Positions 1 through 5,192 of a stretch of 6,148 nucleotides of DNA are shown here, in pieces. The stretch's first letter is position 1, and each line of letters opens with the position of its first letter. The stretch covers positions 1 through 6,148 of the forward strand of contig JAJZNY010000238.1 of assembly GCA_021852245.1 (NCBI GenBank), in the 5' to 3' direction. This DNA is from Planctomycetota bacterium. Lineage in GTDB: Bacteria > Planctomycetota > Phycisphaerae > WQYP01. The notes under the pieces were generated by a model. The model was not told the origin of the DNA and ran no database searches. It saw only the letters and a list, made by a program, of their open reading frames with translations. Position numbers and translations under genes: made by a program.

Positions 1-1
1 G

Positions 2-790
2 CTTCGTCACATTATTGAACCGGAAATTTCGCTCTTTCAGACAGGCTCGACCGTCCAGCGCGGATATCTCCAGCCCTTCAGCCGCGATGTTGAGGGGATC
101 ACCGATGCCAGCGGCGCTCAGTTTGCTCTGCGTCAGGTATTTCAAACCCTGCGTGGTCGGCCGGGCCACCGTCAGGAAGTTAACTGGATCACCTTGAACG
201 TCGATGCGGATGTCTTCTGGAATCAGCCTAAATACGGCCCGTTCTATCCCGGCAATCCAATGTACGCGGGAGCTCCATTTTCGACCAGTGATTTCGGCAG
301 TCCCGTGCTTGGGTATTTTGATTTTTCCCGCCCGGATCTCAGCCAGGTTGCAGACAGCCTCAACAGTAATTTTTCGTGGCGTATCGGTGCCGATGTGCGG
401 GCGCTGGCCGATGAAGATTGGAGCATCGACAATCAGAAATTGGAAAAATTTGACACGGGCCTGGCCGTCGATCAGTCGCCTAACCTGAGCTACTTCTTCG
501 GAAATCAGTATCTTGGGCCGCTTTCGACTGACCAATGGACTCTCGCCGTCAACTATCAGTTAACCCGAAAGTACATCGTTTCGCTGGTGCAAAGCTACGA
601 TTTTTCTCTGGCTCATAATGTCATGTCAAGTATCACACTTGTCCGAAAACTTCCACGTTTTTATACGGCCATTACCCTTGGTTATAGCGCCGACACTAAA
701 GATACGGCCGTGTTCTTCAGCATCTTCCCGGCGGGGTATCCGCACGCAGGCATTGTTAACTCCAGCACGCTTGAAGCCATCCAGCAGTAA
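2..790 (+). CDS. lptD: LptD-like LPS-assembly outer-membrane protein, C-terminal part (5' end cut off by window)
   Basis: The frame is open from base 2 with no credible start; the TTG at 194 is internal, since the 64 codons before it are coherent protein. The fragment begins with LRHIIEPEI, which matches the '(L)RH.IEP' motif in the beta-barrel of LptD/OstA proteins. The rest alternates aromatic/hydrophobic with polar residues in strand-like runs (for example around ITLNVDADVFW, WTLAVNYQL, FYTAITLGYS and AVFFSIFP), separated by short Asn/Asp/Gly turns, as in an outer-membrane barrel. LptD, with the lipoprotein LptE, inserts lipopolysaccharide into the outer leaflet. Full-length family members have about 700-1000 residues, so roughly the last 262 are present here. 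The last strand-like run is followed by a tail of about 18 residues ending in IQQ rather than in the usual terminal aromatic residue. Identification rests on the motif and barrel pattern; another large barrel protein is possible. Confidence 0.7.
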   Translation, partial: LRHIIEPEISLFQTGSTVQRGYLQPFSRDVEGITDASGAQFALRQVFQTLRGRPGHRQEVNWITLNVDADVFWNQPKYGPFYPGNPMYAGAPFSTSDFGSPVLGYFDFSRPDLSQVADSLNSNFSWRIGADVRALADEDWSIDNQKLEKFDTGLAVDQSPNLSYFFGNQYLGPLSTDQWTLAVNYQLTRKYIVSLVQSYDFSLAHNVMSSITLVRKLPRFYTAITLGYSADTKDTAVFFSIFPAGYPHAGIVNSSTLEAIQQ

Positions 791-926
791 CAGCACGGAA
801 AAATGCATGGCCACCAATCTGAATCTTCGGCTTTCGGGCTTCCAAAAATCGCCGCCCGCCATAAAAAAGGAGGTATAATCAGCGCAGATAAGCGGATGGA
901 CGCCTTGATTTTGGGAATGGATTTTG
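791..926. other. Intergenic gap between lptD-like gene and rpoN
   Basis: These 136 bp hold no convincing gene. A short plus-strand frame from ATG 803 runs on into rpoN out of frame and is a shadow. I see no stem followed by a T-run that would end lptD transcription. A weak CGGGC/GCCCG pair (835-839 with 854-858) is followed by an A-rich run, not T. The notable content is the AGGAGGTATAAT stretch listed separately. Transcription from lptD into rpoN is possible. Confidence 0.5.
868..879 (+). promoter_or_regulatory. Perfect TATAAT -10-like hexamer overlapping an AGGAGGT sequence, upstream of rpoN
   Basis: AGGAGGT lies at 868-874 and TATAAT at 874-879, sharing one T. As a -10 element it would start a transcript near 886, giving a leader of about 41 nt before the rpoN ATG at 927. 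No TTGACA-like -35 stands 16-18 bp upstream, where the sequence is GCCGCC. As a ribosome binding site it has no ATG, GTG or TTG within 5-12 nt; the next ATG (896) is 21 nt away and in the wrong frame. A promoter role is therefore plausible but unproven. Confidence 0.35.
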
Positions 927-2390
927 ATGCGGCTCGACACCTCGCAACACATGCGTATGGATCAGCGAATGAAGCTGGCTCCTCGCATGATTCAGTCGAT
1001 GGAAATACTTCAGTTATCCACCATGGCGCTCGAAGAACGCATCGACCAGGAACTTGTTTCGAATCCTGTTCTGGAACGGGCCGACTCCATGGAAGCCGCC
1101 TCCGATTCTCCGTCGGTCGCAGGAATGCCTACCGAAGCTACTCAAGTTACGGCTTCGATCGATAAGCCATCATCGACCGCAAATTCGAATGATTCGTGGG
1201 ATGACGTCAATCGCAGCACACCGTCGCGCGTGAACCGCTCTTCCGATGATCGCGATCCCAAGGCTGAAGCAATCGCCAATACCGCCGCGCGCAGTATGTC
1301 GCTTTCCGAGGCACTGCTCCAGCAGTGGGTGTTGGTTGATGTTCCGGATCGAATCCTTGAAGCCGGAAAAGTTCTTCTCGACTGGGTGGACGACGATGGG
1401 TACATCCGCGACAGCCTTGATTCGATCTGTCGCCATTTACCCGAGGGGATTCGCCGCGATGATGTTCAGGCTGCCTGGCCGATCCTGCAGAAGCGGCTTG
1501 AACCACCCGGCATCTGTGCTCGAAATATTCGTGAGAGCCTGCTTCTGCAACTGGAAGCCATCGCACACGAGCAGAAACTGGATTTAAGCGTCCCGCAAAC
1601 CATTGTACGCGACTACCTGGAAGACCTGGAAATGAACCGTCTGCCTCAGATCAGCCGAAAAAGCGGCCTGACGCTGGAACAGATCAACGAAGCGCGGCAA
1701 TTCATGGCCCGGCACCTCAATCTGCGCCCCGGTCGCCTGCTTGTTGACGCCAAGGTACCGTCCGTTACACCCGATGCGGTTATCGATATCGATGAACAGA
1801 CGGGGGAATATCGTATCCGTCTGACCGATGATCGGCTTCCGCGGCTTTGCGTCAATGAGGTCTACACCCGCATGGCGCGGGTGAAAACGGTCGACGACAA
1901 TACCCGCCAATTTATAAATAATAATATTCGCAACGCCCGCTGGCTGATCGAGGCCATCGAGCAGCGCCGCCACACGCTGCTGCGCGTTTTGCGCGTGGTT
2001 GTGGACATGCAACGCGACTTCATTGAAATGGGACCGGAACATCTCAAGCCTTTGCCGATGACCTCCGTCGCTGACCAGCTCGGGATCCATGTCGCCACGG
2101 TCAGCCGGGCGGTCGCGGATAAATATGTTCAAACGCCCCGGGGCGTCTTTCCGTTGAGACAGTTTTTCACGGGCGGAATGGAAAATGCTGCCGGCGAAGC
2201 CGTCAGTTGGGATGCGGTCAAAGCCAAGCTGATCGATGTCATCGCACAGGAAGATAAAAAACATCCTCTCAGTGATGACGAGATCGTGGAAGAACTCGCC
2301 AAACGCGGCCTCGCACTCGCAAGACGGACCGTCGCCAAGTATCGCAAGTTGTGCAATATCCCCCCGGCCCGCCGTCGCCGGGAATTCTGA
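927..2390 (+). CDS. rpoN: RNA polymerase sigma-54 factor (RpoN)
   Basis: This is a complete 487-residue sigma-54, close to the usual 450-500. It directs core RNA polymerase to -24/-12 (GG..GC) promoters, which open only with an AAA+ enhancer-binding activator. Residues 1-50 are region I, the activator-interacting part, with the typical Gln/Leu/Met pattern (MKLAPRMIQSMEILQLS, then NPVLE at 46-50). Residues 51 to about 118 are a Ser/Asp-rich linker (region II). About 120-305 form the core-binding domain. The DNA-binding domain follows, with a helix-turn-helix at about 379-396 (SVADQLGIHVATVSRAV) and the RpoN box ARRTVAKYR at 465-473, which recognises the -24 element. The protein ends in a basic tail (RRRREF). 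ATG 927 is preferred; TTG 924 adds one residue, and an in-frame TGA at 906 blocks further extension. The ribosome binding site is weak (GGGA at 913-916, or GGA 5 nt before ATG). All key parts appear intact. Confidence 0.97.
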   Translation: MRLDTSQHMRMDQRMKLAPRMIQSMEILQLSTMALEERIDQELVSNPVLERADSMEAASDSPSVAGMPTEATQVTASIDKPSSTANSNDSWDDVNRSTPSRVNRSSDDRDPKAEAIANTAARSMSLSEALLQQWVLVDVPDRILEAGKVLLDWVDDDGYIRDSLDSICRHLPEGIRRDDVQAAWPILQKRLEPPGICARNIRESLLLQLEAIAHEQKLDLSVPQTIVRDYLEDLEMNRLPQISRKSGLTLEQINEARQFMARHLNLRPGRLLVDAKVPSVTPDAVIDIDEQTGEYRIRLTDDRLPRLCVNEVYTRMARVKTVDDNTRQFINNNIRNARWLIEAIEQRRHTLLRVLRVVVDMQRDFIEMGPEHLKPLPMTSVADQLGIHVATVSRAVADKYVQTPRGVFPLRQFFTGGMENAAGEAVSWDAVKAKLIDVIAQEDKKHPLSDDEIVEELAKRGLALARRTVAKYRKLCNIPPARRRREF

Positions 2391-2423
2391 TATCGTACCG
2401 CGAAAGCCCGCGCAGGCAGCGCC
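2391..2423. terminator. 33-bp gap between convergent genes with a small GC-rich hairpin (weak terminator candidate)
   Basis: rpoN (plus) and the PNPOx-like gene (minus) end on either side of this gap. GCGC at 2410-2413 can pair with GCGC at 2419-2422 around a 5-nt loop. A second possible stem, CCCGGC 2363-2368 with GCCGGG 2377-2382, lies inside the rpoN end. Neither is followed by a T-run on either strand, so an intrinsic terminator is not well supported. Rho-dependent termination or convergent read-through is equally possible. Confidence 0.2.
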
Positions 2424-2993
2424 TTATGGATTCACTCGGAATTTTATCCAACTTCCGGCCGCAGACCGCGTATAGTTCCATCGCACATGTCGGCTCCGAC
2501 CTATCTGCAGGGCATCTATTTCCTGTATCACGCCATGCAATATCGCAAATGTCTCAGGGCGTTTACGCTCCAGTCTTTGTCTTCGAGCCCTTTTGTATCG
2601 CTCCCCGGGCCGAGGCATGAAAAAGATCGCCTGAGAGGCGGGCGAATGCCGTTGCCAGAATTCGTCCAAGGCCGCCACGGCGGAAGGTGACTCGGTATCC
2701 GACTGCAGAATGAACCAGCGAACAAGAAGACGCAGGGAGATACGCGGTTCAGGCCACCAGATGCATAATTCAGATGAGGGATGTTGCTGGAGTTGCGAAA
2801 CCTTCCGGCTTCGTAAATCCGTGCTCACCGCAACGGTCATATCTGCAGGATCAAACCCGCGAATCACCACCATCCGCACTCGGGCACGGTCGGGATGCTC
2901 GATACTTGCCAGCGCTCCAAGGAGCGGGGGAGCATTGTCCATGGTACTGCGTATTAAATCCTGGATACGGGATAACGAACCGATGGATGACAA
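2424..2993 (-). CDS. Pyridoxamine 5'-phosphate oxidase-like FMN-binding split-barrel protein (Alr4036 type)
   Basis: The product of 189 residues looks like the small flavoprotein family related to PdxH but of the Alr4036 type. After an N-terminal helix (1-30) comes the split-barrel core ALASIEHPDRARVRMVVIRGFD (27-48), then STDLRSRKVSQL (57-68), the region expected to contact the FMN phosphate, HPSSELCIWWPEP (71-83), and a strand RISLRLLVRWFIL (84-96). The segment W113..SPASQAIFF.PRPGE (117-131) and the ending RHVRW..........W (168-182) match the family. True PdxH enzymes are longer and carry a different C-terminal substrate motif, so vitamin B6 oxidation should not be assumed; substrate is unknown. 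The start is TTG 2993, supported by GGAAG (3005-3001) 7 nt upstream. Starting at Met18 would cut the N-terminal helix. It is probably soluble and cytoplasmic, and is the last gene of the minus-strand group. Confidence 0.82.
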   Translation of the reverse strand: MSSIGSLSRIQDLIRSTMDNAPPLLGALASIEHPDRARVRMVVIRGFDPADMTVAVSTDLRSRKVSQLQQHPSSELCIWWPEPRISLRLLVRWFILQSDTESPSAVAALDEFWQRHSPASQAIFFMPRPGERYKRARRQRLERKRPETFAILHGVIQEIDALQIGRSRHVRWNYTRSAAGSWIKFRVNP

Positions 2994-3067
2994 TGTTAAA
3001 CTTCCAAATTCATGGCGTCGGAACCCGTCTTGAAAAAAGAACTTATCCGACGTTTTCCATTACCTGT
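2994..3067 (-). other. 74-bp gap before the PNPOx-like gene, possible separate promoter or processing site
   Basis: This gap separates the PNPOx-like gene from the zinc-ribbon/PH gene and is far longer than the other junctions of the group. It holds a 7-bp inverted repeat with a T-rich loop on the minus strand and the GGAAG ribosome binding site. I see no clear -35/-10 pair. The frame of the PNPOx-like gene stays open back to 3059, but the extra residues are not family-like. Confidence 0.35.
3016..3052. repeat. Inverted repeat CGTCGGA / TCCGACG around a 23-nt loop
   Basis: CGTCGGA at 3016-3022 is the exact reverse complement of TCCGACG at 3046-3052. The loop contains a smaller hairpin, TCTT (3028-3031) with AAGA (3037-3040). 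No T-run follows the outer stem on either strand, so this is not a standard terminator. It sits between two genes of the minus-strand group and could form an RNA structure or a protein-binding site. A chance origin cannot be excluded. Confidence 0.35.
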
Positions 3068-3949
3068 TTACCGCGGAATACGCTTCATTCGTGCAACCTG
3101 TTCCTGAAGATAACTGAATATCTTCCGTGCTTTGGGAATCTGGTAAAGTTCCAGTACCGGGGTCGTCTCATCCAGGCTCTTGATGGTGATCGTCCCGATT
3201 TTCAGGGCTCTCTGGATAAAACCCTGCCTTAACTGCATGTCCTGTATAGACGCCAACGATATCCAGTCAATCTGTCGGGTAAAAACGCCGGAATGCAGTT
3301 CCACCCGCTGCGGTCCGACGAAACACCGCGATGAACGCGTCCCCAGATAGATTAAAAATATGATGACCAGATCAACAATCAATACCGATCCAAATATGAT
3401 ATCCGCGTAGGGCCGAAGCCGCGGCACCACATAGACGGATGCCGCCAGAATGGCGATAATCAGGCATGCGACGTATTTGAAAAAATTATCCCATTGAGAT
3501 GTGCTGACCCGATACATGAATTCGACCTTGGCGTCGCCGGTTGACTCTCCTTCGTCATCTTCCTGATGTCGGTCCGCCGTGGCGGGGGCACTCCCGTCGT
3601 CGCGCTCGGCCGTGTCAAGATATTCGTTGCAGAACCGGCACTTTTTTGCTGATGCAAGAATTCGCTCGGCGCAAAACGGGCAGTTCTTGAACGATTGAAT
3701 TACGCCGCTGGAAATGCCGCCGGTTGCGTCTGTTGGCCGGGCGGGCAAGGGCATGACAACGCGATGGCACGTCCTGCACACGGCTGCTTTGCCCAGTTGA
3801 CGCTCGGAAATCTCCATGCGACTTCCACAGGTGCACGTCACTTCCCAGGTTTGGGGGCCATCATGGGGCAATTGATCTGAAATCTGCACACTCCTCAGGT
3901 TTCCGACGTTCCCACCATCAACGAATGAGCGCTGCGTCCAGAAGATCAA
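3068..3949 (-). CDS. Membrane protein with two zinc ribbons, two transmembrane helices and a bacterial PH domain (bPH2/DUF304)
   Basis: Residue numbers assume the longest frame (293 aa). A first zinc ribbon uses C39-x-C41 and C58-x2-C61. A second, CPFCAERILASAKKCRFC at 90-107, places Cys at 90, 93, 104 and 107 and resembles the short UPF0547-type ribbon. A polar, acidic linker (112-142) leads to two transmembrane segments at about 157-175 and 183-203. The remainder (about 205-292), with CFVGPQRVELHSGVF and RQIDWISLASIQDM, fits the bPH2 domain of YdbS/YdbT-like proteins. The zinc ribbons and PH domain would both face the cytosol. Function is unknown. The start is uncertain: TTG 3949 overlaps the NPCBM gene by 32 bp and lacks a ribosome binding site; GTG 3889 has AGGAG only 1 nt away; TTG 3871 lies 19 nt after AGGAG. 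The first Cys requires a start before about 3836. Confidence 0.83.
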   Translation of the reverse strand: MIFWTQRSFVDGGNVGNLRSVQISDQLPHDGPQTWEVTCTCGSRMEISERQLGKAAVCRTCHRVVMPLPARPTDATGGISSGVIQSFKNCPFCAERILASAKKCRFCNEYLDTAERDDGSAPATADRHQEDDEGESTGDAKVEFMYRVSTSQWDNFFKYVACLIIAILAASVYVVPRLRPYADIIFGSVLIVDLVIIFLIYLGTRSSRCFVGPQRVELHSGVFTRQIDWISLASIQDMQLRQGFIQRALKIGTITIKSLDETTPVLELYQIPKARKIFSYLQEQVARMKRIPR

Positions 3950-5189
3950 TTCGGCATCGCGTTGCTAGAAATCCCGCCGAGTGTGCCGATATCGTCAGAC
4001 TCTCGGCATGTTGGACCGGTAGTTTTACAAATACCGGCGGATGTCCGGCCACCAATATTCCGGATGAATAGATGCTTCGCCCGTTCACCTTGATCCTCAC
4101 CTCTCCGCGACCGATTTTCCCGGCGGAATCATCCATCTGCGCCGCAAACATCAGATAGCGATATCGGCCTCCGAGCCGATAGGTCACGGTGCACGGTGCG
4201 TGGAGGCCGACTCCATGGTGATACATAACTCCACTTGCCCGCAATTTCCCTCCGACTGCGCTACGATTCAACTCCAGCGCCCAGGGTTTGCCAAATAGAG
4301 GTGTCTGCTGATATTTCTCAGGAGGAATTGCCGCAAGCCACGTCACATCGCCACCACGAGTGTTAATTTCGCATACCATAGACTGCGGAATATGCAGGGT
4401 GAATCCAGACTGCGAAAGAATCGTGAATCGCCGATGTGTAAGTTGCAACGTCGATACATGAATTACCGATCCGTTGACTAATTGAATCTTCGCCGTCCGG
4501 TGTTTGGTCAGACGGGTCGGCAGACCACCGAGAACGAGTTCTTTTACCCGTGACCATGGGGTTACCTGAATTCCCAATGCACTGTGCATCTTGATTCCGT
4601 CGATATTGCAGGCCAGAAAGGTGCCTTTCAGCAGGCCGCCTCCAATTAAAAAGAGACGGTCGTGCGCCGCAGCCGTTCGTCGGTTTATTTCTTGGCCAGC
4701 GGTTCCCAAACCTGTTGCGTCGGTAAGCGGAACCTTGATAGTGCCGAAACGGGTCACGATATGAAAATTATTCCCATTGGAGGCTATCGATCTACCGGAA
4801 AGGTAACTGCCATCTCTGAGATAGACGCTCCGGCATACATCGCGCTCGTGAATAAAATCCACTCTGACCAGGGAAATCACCCGACGAAATACGGTGCTCT
4901 TCATTACCCCCGATGGATTTCGATAGATGATTGACAGTTTATTACCCGGCTTGATGGCGATCAGAGTTATTCCGCTTTCATGGATAAATCGGTTCTGGGA
5001 ATTAAGCGTCGAGAATAAAATCCGCCAATCCGCCGATTTCGTATGAATCGCCGCCTCAGCCGTCGATAGGGGCAGGATACTGGACAGTGACAACACGGCC
5101 GCTGCACCGCACACTACTGCGGACAGACCGCCAGAAAGGGTGGGCCGCCTCTTTCTTCCAATTAGGTGTGTGGTCGGTGACAAAGGCAT
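3918..5189 (-). CDS. Secreted NPCBM-domain protein with internal beta-rich repeats
   Basis: The 423-residue product has a signal peptide: basic GRKRR at 11-15, a hydrophobic stretch at about 20-41, and a likely cleavage after AEA (44-46). Residues about 119-162, 176-222 and 232-280 are three similar segments of about 45 residues following the pattern 'hydrophobic-x-L-x-(D/N/G)G, L/h-x-G, ..., F.I...G.I.VP...V..I', small beta units common beside NPCBM domains in planctomycetes. The C-terminal NPCBM/NEW2 domain (about 282-422) shows HHGVGLHAPCTVTYRL (324-339), MDDSAG (352-357), a strand VRIKVNGRSIYSSG (364-377) and a final DLLDAAL (415-421). NPCBM is a jelly-roll domain first noted next to glycoside hydrolases and thought to bind carbohydrate. 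No catalytic domain is present. ATG 5189 lies 3 bp after the stop of the upstream gene, behind a weak GTGAG, suggesting coupled translation. It probably acts outside the cytoplasmic membrane. Confidence 0.85.
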   Translation of the reverse strand: MPLSPTTHLIGRKRRPTLSGGLSAVVCGAAAVLSLSSILPLSTAEAAIHTKSADWRILFSTLNSQNRFIHESGITLIAIKPGNKLSIIYRNPSGVMKSTVFRRVISLVRVDFIHERDVCRSVYLRDGSYLSGRSIASNGNNFHIVTRFGTIKVPLTDATGLGTAGQEINRRTAAAHDRLFLIGGGLLKGTFLACNIDGIKMHSALGIQVTPWSRVKELVLGGLPTRLTKHRTAKIQLVNGSVIHVSTLQLTHRRFTILSQSGFTLHIPQSMVCEINTRGGDVTWLAAIPPEKYQQTPLFGKPWALELNRSAVGGKLRASGVMYHHGVGLHAPCTVTYRLGGRYRYLMFAAQMDDSAGKIGRGEVRIKVNGRSIYSSGILVAGHPPVFVKLPVQHAESLTISAHSAGFLATRCRIDLLDAALIR

Positions 5190-5192
5190 ATC

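Noticed and set aside
803..1165. 120-codon plus-strand frame starting before rpoN
   Set aside because: It overlaps the conserved rpoN N-terminus in another frame; its sequence is low-complexity Ser/His/Gly-rich shadow and the ATG has no ribosome binding site.
1907..1930. AT-rich patch inside rpoN that could look like a promoter
   Set aside because: It encodes the QFINNNI segment of the sigma-54 DNA-binding domain; Asn and Ile codons explain the AT content.
1584..2264. 226-codon open frame on the minus strand inside rpoN
   Set aside because: It lies opposite the conserved core-binding and DNA-binding parts of rpoN, resembles no family I know, and is explained by codon bias of the real gene.
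2487..3232. Several plus-strand frames opposite the PNPOx-like gene and the 3' end of the PH gene
   Set aside because: They have no family-like sequence, whereas the minus strand encodes recognisable proteins across the same bases.
3637..3649. Sigma-54 promoter-like GGCAC...TTGC on the plus strand
   Set aside because: The spacing between GG and GC is 9 rather than the required 10 nt, and the site is antisense inside the zinc-ribbon codons.
3046..3910. TCCGACGTT occurring at 3046-3054 and 3902-3910
   Set aside because: Nine-base repeats are expected by chance in 6 kb, and the second copy lies in coding sequence.
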